Source: CBDHFQ01 sp965262565 (GTDB taxonomy: Bacteria > Bacteroidota > Bacteroidia > J057). From it: a stretch of DNA of 38,212 bases. Made by a program: the position numbers and the translations under genes. The DNA is taken from positions 1 through 38,212 of the forward strand of contig CBDHFQ010000001.1 of the NCBI GenBank assembly GCA_965262565.1. The letters are read 5' to 3'. The notes under the pieces were generated by a model, which was not told where the DNA came from, ran no database searches, and was given only the letters and a program-made list of their open reading frames with translations. Below, in pieces: positions 1 to 9,085 of the stretch; position 1 is the stretch's first letter; each line of letters begins with the position of its first letter.

Positions 1-190
1 ATACCCCCATGAGGCCCATTTCTCCTAATTCTTTAAATATATGTAGGGGAAATTCCTGAGATTCGTCATATTGCTTAACTACCTCTCTTAAATTTTCCTC
101 TCCGTATCGACGTATCATGTCAGCTATCAATAGCTGATTTTCACTGTACTGAAAATCTAGCCCAGCCGGCTTTGCGACAGTAGTATTCAT
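1..190 (-). CDS. acyl-CoA dehydrogenase, N-terminal fragment (cut by window edge)
   Basis: The minus strand from an ATG at 188-190 reads 63 codons without a stop to the window edge. The fragment has the pattern of the helical N-terminal domain of acyl-CoA dehydrogenases: an FxYSENQ segment, an IADMIRRYGEEN-like helix, a DESQEFP segment and the LGEMGLMGV segment. These flavoenzymes catalyse the first oxidation of fatty acyl-CoA beta-oxidation. The FAD site and catalytic Glu lie outside the window. The gene starts 62 nt downstream of the NACHT-like gene on the same strand, so it could be the third gene of a transcript that begins with the RNA methyltransferase. The family call rests only on the N-terminal segment but the match is characteristic; chain-length specificity cannot be told. 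Confidence 0.85.
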   Translation of the reverse strand, partial: MNTTVAKPAGLDFQYSENQLLIADMIRRYGEENLREVVKQYDESQEFPLHIFKELGEMGLMGV

Positions 191-252
191 AATTTTATTT
201 TAATTGCTGTATAATTGATAAACGAAGAAAATGCCCTAATGTTAGTCACTCA

Positions 253-2259
253 CTATAAGTTATGTGGTTCATTTCTTACGCCCCAGATGACTAACTCTAA
301 ATATCCTGGCTCTTCCATATACAAATGAACGGGATGTGAATATGTATCAGTCCTCCTCCAGGCCCATTGTCTACCTTCCCATACACCATCTTGTATTTGT
401 GCAGCATCATCAGCCGAAAAAGCTCCCTTTCCGAGATCGTCTTCGGAATAAAAATGAACAATCCTGTTAACGAGTGCCTTTACATTTTCCACCATATCCG
501 ATTTAAGGATGGTATTTGTCATATGCACATTCATTTGATTATCAGAAAAAACTAACAATCTAATTTGATCAAAGATATTCCACTCTGGTTTAGAAGGAGT
601 ATAAAGATAAATTCTCAAAAGCTGGTGTTGATCCTGAACTGAGACTTTATCCAACTGACATTGTTTATTGGGTAATGATTTTAAGTCCGTCTCAAACTCA
701 TTTAACATCCAGCTTTTAGCCTCTTGTGCTGCCTGACTAACAAAAGCTTCATAGGGATTTAAGCTAGATCTGAAAAATTGTTCCGTTACATTTCCTCTAG
801 TAGCTTTGAAAATTCTGGCAGAACCAAAAGAAGGCATTAAATACAGATAATAGGTGCGTAGGGGTAATTGCGGAATAAGATGCACCCTCATATCCTCTTC
901 ACTTCCATCCAATAAATAAATTCGCTTTAGCTCAGACATACTATATAAAAAACGCAAGTCAAGATGTTGGTACAATCTCAAATACAGGTGTGTGATAGAA
1001 GCATATTTATCGATAGGCACACTTTCTAATACAGCTTTAGTATAATCGGGAGCAAATCTGGCATATCCCGGAGAACCTTCAGCCTGATGGATAGAATCAA
1101 AAAAGAGGGTGATAGACATTTCTGCATAATAATCAGCCATATCCTCTAACCAGTTTTCTTCCAACATGCTCACAGGAAATCTTTTCTCAAATACACCTTT
1201 TGCCAATACATAAGACAATATCAGCAGATGGGTAAATCCTATGGAATTATCGGGATACAGACGAATGACATTTCCCTTGATTTTTCTGGGAGATATTTCG
1301 TGTTTATGTACCAATTCATGAAATTCAGCCTGAGATAATCTTGGTAACATCCCTTCTTTCAAATGATGATATACCTTTTCAGCAGCATCAAACAACCAAC
1401 TTCTCCATCCTTCCTGTTCCCTAAATTTACTGGCAGGGCTATCGCTGGCATTTTGTTTGATCCATCTTTCACAAGTTTCCTCCCAAATCTGGTATCTGTA
1501 ATGGATAGGATTAGAGGACGTTGTTATTTTTGCAATAGCCTGAATGAAAATGGGATACCGTAACTCTTGCTTAAGTTTTTTTGTCTCAACTGGTGCCAAA
1601 TAAATTTTTTTAAATAACTGAACCTGATCATTCCCTATATAATTAAGCTGCTCCTCATGTATAGCTCCCTCCATATATTCAGGAAAAAACCCAGACCTAC
1701 AACTGATGAGAACCCTGGCAAACGCTTTTGTATGCAATAACAGCAAATCCATCTTAGCTTTTAGCGACATTATAGCCTCCGGATCTTCATCTAATCCATC
1801 CAGCATGAGTATTGTTTGGTGGGGATTAGGAATTTGTCCCAATAAGCTAAATAAGCCAGCATGGGAAATAGGAAAAAGCTGCAGTTCAAAAGGAGACCGA
1901 GAATCAAGACCAAAAGAGGATCTGACAAGTTTTATCAATGTAGTAGTTCTTCCAGATCCTGGGGGACCTATCAGCATAAAGTGAGTAAATGCTATGTAGT
2001 CCGGATGAAGAAAAGTTCTCTGTAAATAAGAATGTAGAGATAGTTTATCAGTAATTATGCCTTCAACATTGAGCATTTGGAGAGGAATATTTCCGCTAAA
2101 TGAACGCTTCAACTGGTCGGCCGGGAAAAATGGGAGCAGTTGATTTGCTGCTTTTCGATCAAGTATCCATCGATAAATACTAACCCGATATGCATATAAT
2201 GTGATACATGTCAAAAATAAAATGATAGCCACGACAACTTCCTGATCTAAAACTCCCAT
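253..2259 (-). CDS. membrane-anchored NACHT/STAND-like NTPase with altered Walker A
   Basis: A 668-residue protein. One hydrophobic segment at residues 8-26 (VVVAIILFLTCITLYAY) should anchor it in the inner membrane with the rest in the cytoplasm. Residues 98-106 read GPPGSGRTT, a Walker A loop in which the usual Lys before T/S is Arg. Residues 149-159 (TILMLDGLDED) are a NACHT-type Walker B, and 182-192 (RVLISCRSGFF) fit the following sensor strand. This order is typical of STAND/NACHT ATPases, which work as switches in signalling or phage defence. The C-terminal half shows Leu/Tyr-rich stretches (about 420-500) that may be a degenerate repeat sensor, but I cannot assign it to a family. No effector domain is visible. 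The gene lies 31 nt downstream of the SpoU methyltransferase on the same strand. The NACHT-like call is sound; the biological role is unknown. Confidence 0.7.
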   Translation of the reverse strand: MGVLDQEVVVAIILFLTCITLYAYRVSIYRWILDRKAANQLLPFFPADQLKRSFSGNIPLQMLNVEGIITDKLSLHSYLQRTFLHPDYIAFTHFMLIGPPGSGRTTTLIKLVRSSFGLDSRSPFELQLFPISHAGLFSLLGQIPNPHQTILMLDGLDEDPEAIMSLKAKMDLLLLHTKAFARVLISCRSGFFPEYMEGAIHEEQLNYIGNDQVQLFKKIYLAPVETKKLKQELRYPIFIQAIAKITTSSNPIHYRYQIWEETCERWIKQNASDSPASKFREQEGWRSWLFDAAEKVYHHLKEGMLPRLSQAEFHELVHKHEISPRKIKGNVIRLYPDNSIGFTHLLILSYVLAKGVFEKRFPVSMLEENWLEDMADYYAEMSITLFFDSIHQAEGSPGYARFAPDYTKAVLESVPIDKYASITHLYLRLYQHLDLRFLYSMSELKRIYLLDGSEEDMRVHLIPQLPLRTYYLYLMPSFGSARIFKATRGNVTEQFFRSSLNPYEAFVSQAAQEAKSWMLNEFETDLKSLPNKQCQLDKVSVQDQHQLLRIYLYTPSKPEWNIFDQIRLLVFSDNQMNVHMTNTILKSDMVENVKALVNRIVHFYSEDDLGKGAFSADDAAQIQDGVWEGRQWAWRRTDTYSHPVHLYMEEPGYLELVIWGVRNEPHNL

Positions 2260-2290
2260 GCTATTGAACTTTATTGGGTTGATCGAATAA

Positions 2291-3070
2291 TTACAACTGG
2301 CTCAAATGGTACATACAAATCGCGCTAGCGATGCCAACATTCAGTGATTCTGCTTTACCACTACCCGGAATACACACCTTCCGTAAGCCTTTAATTCCTT
2401 TTGTTTCCTCACTGATTCCATTAGCTTCATTCCCTAACAAGATCCAGTCGGTATGAGCTATATGGGTTTTTTGGATAGATTCTCCTTTCAGGTCAGCTAA
2501 TAAAATCCTGTCTTGATGCCTATTAATCCATTCCTTCCACTCAGAAATGTAGTGAAGATTTACTCGAAAAATAGCTCCCATACTTGCTCGTAGTGTTTTC
2601 GCATTCAAGAAATCTACCGTATCCGATGAACAGTACAAGTCAGACATTCCAAACCAATCTGCTGTCCTAAGAATGGTTCCCACATTCCCGGGATCTTGCA
2701 AATTCTCTAGTAGCAAGGAGGAGGATGTAGTACTTACGGGCCATTTTGTTCCGAGGGTTTCCTTACCCCATATATGTTGAGGGAAATGGATAATAGTTAG
2801 AATTCCTTCCGGATGCTGCAACTGACTCATCTGTCCAAACAATGCTTCAGAAACCTGCCAACATTTATCCTCAACTGTAAGATCATAAAAAGTTGACAAT
2901 AAATCCAATTTATTATCCTGAATGACAATAGCTTCTATCTTTAAATCAGATTGGTACGCTTCTTGAAACATTTTAACTCCTTCTACCAGAAACAATCTAT
3001 TCGCATATCGATTTTTTTTTCTTTGCAGGGAAGTAAAAAACTTTACTTTAGACTTAGATAATGCTCTCAT
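2291..3070 (-). CDS. TrmH/SpoU family RNA 2'-O-methyltransferase
   Basis: A 259-residue protein that should transfer a methyl group from AdoMet to a ribose 2'-OH of rRNA or tRNA. The SpoU (SPOUT) signatures are all present. Motif 1 is LLLENLQDPGNVGTILRTADWFG near residues 123-145, motif 2 is LLGNEANGISEE near 211-222, and motif 3 is the C-terminal IPGSGKAESLNVGIASAI, where the knot forms. The N-terminal part (KKNRYANRLFLVEGVKMFQEA) is the L30e-like substrate-binding domain of the RlmB/TrmH type. Length is normal for the family. Its start codon overlaps that of the divergent tamL-like gene. It probably leads the minus-strand transcript carrying the NACHT-like gene. The target nucleotide cannot be told from sequence. 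Confidence 0.92.
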   Translation of the reverse strand: MRALSKSKVKFFTSLQRKKNRYANRLFLVEGVKMFQEAYQSDLKIEAIVIQDNKLDLLSTFYDLTVEDKCWQVSEALFGQMSQLQHPEGILTIIHFPQHIWGKETLGTKWPVSTTSSSLLLENLQDPGNVGTILRTADWFGMSDLYCSSDTVDFLNAKTLRASMGAIFRVNLHYISEWKEWINRHQDRILLADLKGESIQKTHIAHTDWILLGNEANGISEETKGIKGLRKVCIPGSGKAESLNVGIASAICMYHLSQL

Positions 3071-5582
3071 GTCGACAAAATTAGCATATTACTTCTTTAT
3101 TTGGTCTCTGGGCATAAGTTTGCTATGCCTAAATGCCTGTAGATCTACCCGATTTCTGGAGGAAGGAGAATATTTGCTAAGAAAAACACCAGAAATTACG
3201 GGGAATAACACCATTCCTGAAAGCGAATTGAGGAGGGGGATCCTAACCATACCCAATAGAAGAATGTTGATCCCTAAAACATATCTACATTTGTACAATA
3301 CCGGAATAGCACTGGAAAGGGATAGTCTTTCCTGGAGAAGGAATGTTATCAAAGGATTAAGCTTAGAAAAAGCTTATGTCAATTTATCTAAATGGCTCAA
3401 AACAAAAATAGGAGAACCACCTGTTCTCATTGATACTACCCAATTAAATGAAGATATTCTTCAGTTGAGGAATATTTGCTTTGCCAATGGATACTTTTTC
3501 CCACAGATTAGCTACAAGATAGATACCTTAAATACCTGGTTTGCCAGAAAAAAGGCCAATGTGAGCTTTCAGGTTAAAGAGAATATTCCTTACCTGATAG
3601 ATAAGGTATCTTATACTTTTGACAGTCTGTTATCGCCTATGGAGCAACACAGACTTATCACAGCCTTAGATACTTCCTCCAGTTTATTACGCATTGGCCA
3701 AAATTATAATCACAAAACTTTTAATGAGGAACGGATCAGAATCACAAATGCTCTTCAAAATGCTGGATATTTCTATTTTTCCCAACAAAAAATTCGATTT
3801 CTCATAGATACGCTCTCTATCGTACCTCTGGTCAGAGATACTTCTGACTATTTCTTATCCCGGCCATTAAACGTAACTGTCGACATTTCCGGTAATCCAA
3901 ATGTGTACCATATCAGGAATATTGTGGTTCGATTACAAGCAGATTCTGATGAGCAGGAAATAAATCAGAATTGGAACACTGTGCTCAATAGAGAAACGAG
4001 GGACCGCCTGGGAATTTCTACCAATAAATTTTCGGACTCCATCACATTCGATTTTCAGGTTACCTCTACATTGATAAACAAAATCAATTATAATTTTATT
4101 GCTAAACGGGTTCACGTTAAGGAAGGGAATCTTTTCAGATTAGCTGATGCCCAGCGGAGCCAACGACGATTACAAGAATTGACTATGTTTCGTTATGTAG
4201 CTTTGGATTATGTCACCATTGATACCTCAGGACTATTGGATATTTTTATTGACTTACAATTTGCTCCTCATTATCAATTAAAAATTGGTGCAGAAGCTTT
4301 TACCACTGATATATTAACCTCTAACAATTTACCGGTGATAGGTACCAATGTTTCGTTGCGAAATAGGAATACCTTCGGCAAGTCTGAATTTTTAGAATTG
4401 GGGCTGGGTGGAAATGTAGGATTATATGCCAGCACCCTAGAAAACAACCAGTTCGAACAATTTTTTTATGAGTTTTCTTCTGTGGCCAATATAAGCTTTC
4501 CCAGTTTTTTGCTCCCCTTTCCATCTAAACGAGATTTGAGCTTATTATCCCCTACTACTTCATTTACCAGTACCATTATTGGAGAGTTTCGGGAGGAATT
4601 TGATCGTTTATCTGCTGGTGCTGCGCTATCCTATAATTGGAACCACAAGGAAAGCGGTGCCTCAAAAATCCTTGCAAGTCAATTTACTCCATTGGGATTT
4701 GATTTTATTTTTACCCGAAATATCACTGCGGCTTTTGAGGAAGAAATTGCTGATTTACCCATTACCATACAAAGAGATTATCAATCGAGATTTAGTTCAA
4801 GGCTTGCTTACAGTTTTATTCGTTCAAATTATGGGTTGACCCGTTTGCATCCTACCTGGTATTTCAGAATCCGGACCGAGATCGGAGGGAATTTCCCCTG
4901 GTTACTAGAAAAAATTTCCCCCAATGATACTTCAGCTAATGATAATAATCTCCAGCTTTTCTCTTCCAATGCTGATACATTAGTCTATGGTCAATATGTC
5001 AAAAGCTCTGCTGAAATAAAGTATTATCATCCCGTGAATTCAAAAACAGAATGGATTATCAGAGCATTTTTTGGATTTAGTCATCCATACAATAATACAG
5101 GAATTGTTCCTAGAGAAAGTAGATTTTTCAGTGGAGGAACTAATTCTATGAGGGGTTGGCAATCAAATACCTTGGGACCTGGAAGATTAAGTCTTTCGCA
5201 ATTATTAGGAGAGGAGTCAAACAATGTTACCACGAGTAGTTTAATAGCTCCCGGCGGGGAAATTAGTTTTGAAATGAATGCAGAATTAAGATTTGATATT
5301 TATTCTTTTCTAGAGTTAGCCTTTTTTTCCGATGTAGGGAATGTTTGGTTCAATAATATTCCTGCATCAGAATTTGAAGGGGCAGAAAAAGCAACTTTCA
5401 GGAGAGAGAATATCCGCCTGGGTTGGGATGCAGGTTTAGGTTTTCGATTTGATTTTTCTTTCCTGATTCTCAGACTGGATGTGGCCCAACAATTAAATGC
5501 TCCTGATGTAGGTTGGGTATTTGGCTCAGGAAGCAGAGAAAGAAGAACTCAATTGAATTTAGGGATTGGATATCCATTTTAA
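3069..5582 (+). CDS. tamL: TamL-type BamA/TamA family outer-membrane lipoprotein
   Basis: An 837-residue protein. The N-terminus is a lipoprotein signal with a lipobox L21-N22-A23-C24, followed by CRSTRFLEEGEYLL. Lipidation at this place marks TamL, the Bacteroidota homologue of TamA; ordinary TamA and BamA are not lipidated. POTRA-like segments span about residues 30-400 (such as the ENIPYLIDKVSYTFD and KEGNLFRLADAQ stretches). From about 400 on follows an Omp85 beta-barrel, containing the SRFFSGGTNSMRGW motif of the L6 (VRGY-like) loop and ending in an aromatic residue (GIGYPF), as expected for Bam recognition. It acts in the outer membrane in insertion of outer-membrane proteins. A tamB partner is not next to it here. 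The first ATG is used; it overlaps the divergent methyltransferase start. Confidence 0.88.
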   Translation: MSTKLAYYFFIWSLGISLLCLNACRSTRFLEEGEYLLRKTPEITGNNTIPESELRRGILTIPNRRMLIPKTYLHLYNTGIALERDSLSWRRNVIKGLSLEKAYVNLSKWLKTKIGEPPVLIDTTQLNEDILQLRNICFANGYFFPQISYKIDTLNTWFARKKANVSFQVKENIPYLIDKVSYTFDSLLSPMEQHRLITALDTSSSLLRIGQNYNHKTFNEERIRITNALQNAGYFYFSQQKIRFLIDTLSIVPLVRDTSDYFLSRPLNVTVDISGNPNVYHIRNIVVRLQADSDEQEINQNWNTVLNRETRDRLGISTNKFSDSITFDFQVTSTLINKINYNFIAKRVHVKEGNLFRLADAQRSQRRLQELTMFRYVALDYVTIDTSGLLDIFIDLQFAPHYQLKIGAEAFTTDILTSNNLPVIGTNVSLRNRNTFGKSEFLELGLGGNVGLYASTLENNQFEQFFYEFSSVANISFPSFLLPFPSKRDLSLLSPTTSFTSTIIGEFREEFDRLSAGAALSYNWNHKESGASKILASQFTPLGFDFIFTRNITAAFEEEIADLPITIQRDYQSRFSSRLAYSFIRSNYGLTRLHPTWYFRIRTEIGGNFPWLLEKISPNDTSANDNNLQLFSSNADTLVYGQYVKSSAEIKYYHPVNSKTEWIIRAFFGFSHPYNNTGIVPRESRFFSGGTNSMRGWQSNTLGPGRLSLSQLLGEESNNVTTSSLIAPGGEISFEMNAELRFDIYSFLELAFFSDVGNVWFNNIPASEFEGAEKATFRRENIRLGWDAGLGFRFDFSFLILRLDVAQQLNAPDVGWVFGSGSRERRTQLNLGIGYPF

Positions 5583-5672
5583 CAGACAGCCATAGTTTAA
5601 TAGCGTAAAGCTCCTCAAATAACCGACCAATTTACCTGATTATCCCTTTAACCCCCTATGGGCCCTCCTGAA

Positions 5673-5691
5673 CAGGGTAGATCATACCCTG
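5673..5691. repeat. inverted repeat downstream of the tamL-like gene
   Basis: A perfect 7-bp inverted repeat (CAGGGTA / TACCCTG) with a 5-nt loop lies in the 248-nt space between the tamL-like gene and the NTF2-fold gene. No T-run follows on either strand, so it is a weak candidate for a terminator and could equally be a protein-binding site. The rest of this intergenic stretch shows nothing else I can name. Confidence 0.3.
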
Positions 5692-5830
5692 AATTTGCTT
5701 CATCGCGTCTGTGAACACCTATTGACGGTAAAGTATACTATTGGGCTAAAAAAATTGCTATATAACTGAATATCAGCTAGTATAATTATAGTTGTTTTAT
5801 ATTCACCAGCATTTCTAATTATTCCGGACC

Positions 5831-6709
5831 ATGTACACATCTTCCTTATATCGGATGATTCCCTGCTTTTTTTTGTGGATCTTTTTTATCCAACATTCTT
5901 TCTACAGTTATCCTCAAGTTAAAGAAGAAGACCCTACGGATATATTGAGAACTATCAATTATTACTTTTATGGGGAAAATTTAGGAACCGTCTCCGCATT
6001 AACCACAGCCTATCATGAGCATGCTACTTTCACCTACATAGACTCGGAGAAAGACGTATATCACAGTTTTCCCATTGAAGAATATGTGCGGAATATAAGT
6101 CAAAATCCTCCTCCATATGTAGATCGAGAATTAATCCTGAAAAGTATAGATATTACAGGAAATGTTGCTATCGCAAATACTCAGGTATTATATAAAGATA
6201 GAGGAAAGCGATTGAATGAATATTTATCACTGCTTAGAATAGGAAAACAGTGGAAGATTATTCACAGATTAAGCTATAAGGAATTTGCTTCATTTGACAT
6301 TAGCGTTGTTCAGAATAATATACAGTTTCAGGAAGCAAAAATAGAACGCATCCTAGATACTTATTTAGAAGGAAGAGAAACGAAAAACGAGCATCTTCTA
6401 AATATTGCTTTTCATCCTCAATCAGAGATGTATCATGTAGCAGGTTCCTATCATACTGTTCATCAGTTATCATTTGAAGCATTTAAACACTTCCATTCCC
6501 ATTCCTCTTCAGAAACATATAAAAGTACTCACCATATAGACTTTATTAAAACCATAGGAAATATTGGTATCGCAAAAGTTTCTATTCGATGCAAGCCCTA
6601 CAATACAACATTGACAGATTACATTTCATTAGCAAAAGTGAACAATCAATGGCAAATAGTTAAAAAAGTGTCTCAACAAGATAAGCTCCCAACTCATATA
6701 ATCATGTAA
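5831..6709 (+). CDS. exported protein with two tandem NTF2-like (lumazine-binding 2 type) domains
   Basis: A 292-residue protein. The first 26 residues (basic start, then IPCFFLWIFFIQHSF) form a signal peptide, so the product is probably periplasmic or secreted. Two domains of the same fold follow, at about residues 35-148 and 165-285. Each opens with a helix (ILRTINYYFYGENLG; IERILDTYLEGRETK), continues with a strand containing HEHATF or HPQSEMY, and ends in a parallel YLSLLRIGKQWKIIHR / YISLAKVNNQWQIVKK strand pair. This is the pattern of the Lumazine_bd_2/SnoaL NTF2-like families, which are common and mostly uncharacterised in Bacteroidota. The two halves are diverged copies, pointing to an old internal duplication. 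A strong terminator follows the gene. No catalytic residues can be assigned. Confidence 0.72.
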   Translation: MYTSSLYRMIPCFFLWIFFIQHSFYSYPQVKEEDPTDILRTINYYFYGENLGTVSALTTAYHEHATFTYIDSEKDVYHSFPIEEYVRNISQNPPPYVDRELILKSIDITGNVAIANTQVLYKDRGKRLNEYLSLLRIGKQWKIIHRLSYKEFASFDISVVQNNIQFQEAKIERILDTYLEGRETKNEHLLNIAFHPQSEMYHVAGSYHTVHQLSFEAFKHFHSHSSSETYKSTHHIDFIKTIGNIGIAKVSIRCKPYNTTLTDYISLAKVNNQWQIVKKVSQQDKLPTHIIM

Positions 6710-6733
6710 ACCATTACAATTTTTGTAGCATTT

Positions 6734-9085
6734 TTACGAGAATAAAGTAGCTGTGGCATTGGGTTCAGCTACTTTTTCTTTTTTAATAGATAGAAATACA
6801 AATTTTGCCCTTCCTATTTCCGCTGGATTGAATGGATGAATTTGATAATTCCACTGGGATAACCATGTTCTAAAAGATTCAGCATATTTCGCTTGTTGAA
6901 AGGCGGATGGTAACACAAAATAGGCTTCGCTGTTATATGCAAGCAGTTCCATCGCTTTTTCTACTACATACATATAGCTGTAGGCCTGATATTGGTACAA
7001 GGTATATCGTTCCTTAAGTACAGTCCTCACATCTGCCATATCAGCTTGTGAAATACTCGCAGGCTGAGATAAAATAAGATCAAAGCCCTTTCTTTCTGTT
7101 TTCTGATCCCACCAATGCCAGAGTTGATCTTTGTCCTTTCCACTAATACCATATATCTCTTTCTTGGCACCATTTAACGAATGATATTCATCGCTATTTC
7201 TATTATTAGCAGACGTTAGCTGTTGTTTATCTACTGAGATAGGCTCTACTTCATTACTAAGGTTCTCCCAAATTGTTGGTAATTCTTTCTGTCGCAACCT
7301 GGATTGCTGAAGCTTCATCCATTGATGCTTCTGCAATCGTTCCAGTTGCTTTTGATAAGATTGGTCTACCTTTAGTGCATTCTCCTCTATTACTGCAGCA
7401 TTTGACAATAAACTGTAGCCTAATATTAAGGATTGAGAAAGATCCGGCAGGTGCTTTAAGTTAATATGAGCTTTTTTGTTTTCATCTAAGAACTGAAATA
7501 AATCCAGATAACATCTTAACTGAGTAGCAATGACGGAAAAGGGATCAGGTCCTATTCCTATCAATTGTTCCTGGAGTATTTCACATTTTGCCTTGAATAT
7601 AATTCCTTTTAATTTTTTGTTCAGATGTTCACTGTTAATGTTCCATTGGTCCATGCTAACGCTTAATTCGCCATTCTGATAAGTAGCTTGAGCTGTTTTT
7701 CCATAGATACCTAACGCTAGTCCTATTTCAATGAGCGCATTTGTAACATAGATGACTTTTTTCCCTCCACCAAGCCAGGGATCCAATATATAAAGTGTAC
7801 AAAATTTCATTTTAAGCTCCGTGCTGGTAAAGTTCTTCGCTGCTTCGTATAAGGTATCCAGATCAGATGCTGATGCGGACAATATTTGTTGAACTAGTTT
7901 TCTGGCTGCTATCTTAGCCATTGACCATAAACCTTTATTACCTACTTCTTCTTCAGCTAATTGATCAATCACCCTAACCGTATCCTGTATATCTATGTGT
8001 GATTGGGAAGAGGAAATTACAGTAGGTCTCCTCATTGGCACAAACTCAAAAGCATCCAATCCATCTACAGCATCAATAAATAGTCCATTATCCGAACCCT
8101 CTTTTTTGCTTGTTTCCTCAAATGCTGCTAAATGTATGAAGGCAGGAAGGGCTGCTTCAAAAAAACGGGAGGAATGGGGTCCATAGATGAAGCGATAACA
8201 GAGATATTTTGCCCAACTCAAAAAAGAGTTGGCACACCACTTTTGTCTTTGTTTGGGAATCAGATGTTTACCTACAGATTCGAACGCGTAGGATCCCTTG
8301 GACAATTGATCGTCCTTCTTCTTTAAAGAGTAGATCACTGTCTTCTTTATATTATCCAGTAATTGCTTACTCACTTCACCTTCTTGCAAAGATAGGTGTC
8401 GACCAAAAAGATGAGTTTCAGAAAGTATTTTGTTGATAGGGAGCAATTTTTCCTGAATAGCGTCTTCATTATTCAATAACTCAGCACGTAACCCATACAG
8501 ATTAAAATAGGTGATCGACTTAATCGGTTCATGTGCCAGCACAATATTTTCTACCTCTCTACAAAAAAGTAAGCCCTCTCCTTTATTCAAATCTTCCAAA
8601 GATTCTCTTTCTTCCCATGAAAACGACAATTTTACCAGCAGGCGATCAAGTTCAGTATGATGAATAATATACCATTCAAATATATTAGAGATGATTATAT
8701 ATTTAGGCCTATCCTTTTCTTTGGTAAGAAGATAATCCCTCAGCACCGAAAAGAAAGCGGGCTTTAGCATGGATCTTCTACTTATGAATCGAGTTCTTTC
8801 CAGCGGATGTACGGTTTCGATCCACACTATAGATTTTCTACGGTTCTTACTAATGATTAGTCGATGCCCTTCTAAGATGGGGGTAGTTGAACAGATATGT
8901 TCCCAAAAATGGCTGAAAAGCTGGGTGAAATAGGGAAGTTTTTTTTCTACGGTTAATCCTTCATCAGCCTCAACTAACAATTTGTTTAACTGTACAACAA
9001 AATGCTGGTATTCTTTTATGTCAACATGAGTTTTCCTCAGCTCGGCACTTAAAGATTCCTCAGGAGATAGTATTTGATAAGACAT
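6734..9085 (-). CDS. degenerate type IIG (Eco57I-like) restriction-modification homologue, motifs lost
   Basis: A 783-residue protein whose layout follows type IIG restriction-methyltransferases. Residues 6-40 (SPEESLSAELRKTH...) and 127-150 (PKYIIISNIFEWYIIHHTELDRLL) match the N-terminal nuclease module. At the place of the nuclease IEVKRP strand it reads IETVHP (89-94), so the ExK lysine is gone. AdoMet motif I, normally LDPACGSG, is LDPWLGGG (434-441). The GVDINPFSV-like segment is GIGPDPFSV (510-518). Motif IV, normally NPPY, is LSQPAS (672-677). The later YQYQAYSYMYVVEKAMELL and AYFVLPSAF (721-729) segments are kept. It ends shortly after, so the target-recognition domain is absent. The frame is open with ordinary codon use, so it is not simply decaying. 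I infer a catalytically dead protein with some other role. Confidence 0.6.
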   Translation of the reverse strand: MSYQILSPEESLSAELRKTHVDIKEYQHFVVQLNKLLVEADEGLTVEKKLPYFTQLFSHFWEHICSTTPILEGHRLIISKNRRKSIVWIETVHPLERTRFISRRSMLKPAFFSVLRDYLLTKEKDRPKYIIISNIFEWYIIHHTELDRLLVKLSFSWEERESLEDLNKGEGLLFCREVENIVLAHEPIKSITYFNLYGLRAELLNNEDAIQEKLLPINKILSETHLFGRHLSLQEGEVSKQLLDNIKKTVIYSLKKKDDQLSKGSYAFESVGKHLIPKQRQKWCANSFLSWAKYLCYRFIYGPHSSRFFEAALPAFIHLAAFEETSKKEGSDNGLFIDAVDGLDAFEFVPMRRPTVISSSQSHIDIQDTVRVIDQLAEEEVGNKGLWSMAKIAARKLVQQILSASASDLDTLYEAAKNFTSTELKMKFCTLYILDPWLGGGKKVIYVTNALIEIGLALGIYGKTAQATYQNGELSVSMDQWNINSEHLNKKLKGIIFKAKCEILQEQLIGIGPDPFSVIATQLRCYLDLFQFLDENKKAHINLKHLPDLSQSLILGYSLLSNAAVIEENALKVDQSYQKQLERLQKHQWMKLQQSRLRQKELPTIWENLSNEVEPISVDKQQLTSANNRNSDEYHSLNGAKKEIYGISGKDKDQLWHWWDQKTERKGFDLILSQPASISQADMADVRTVLKERYTLYQYQAYSYMYVVEKAMELLAYNSEAYFVLPSAFQQAKYAESFRTWLSQWNYQIHPFNPAEIGRAKFVFLSIKKEKVAEPNATATLFS
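6744..6784 (+). terminator. intrinsic terminator for the NTF2-fold gene, inside the convergent gene's 3' end
   Basis: A perfect 10-bp stem (AAAGTAGCTG at 6744-6753 with CAGCTACTTT at 6766-6775) has a 12-nt loop and is followed by a T-rich tract (TTCTTTTTT at 6776-6784). It sits 35 nt past the stop of the plus-strand gene and should stop its transcription. The same bases encode the last codons of the minus-strand gene. On the minus strand the hairpin is followed by only three Ts, so it should act mainly in the plus direction. Confidence 0.75.

Noticed and set aside
6734..9085. Calling this gene an active restriction-modification enzyme
   Set aside because: Nuclease, AdoMet and NPPY motifs are all replaced and no target-recognition domain remains.
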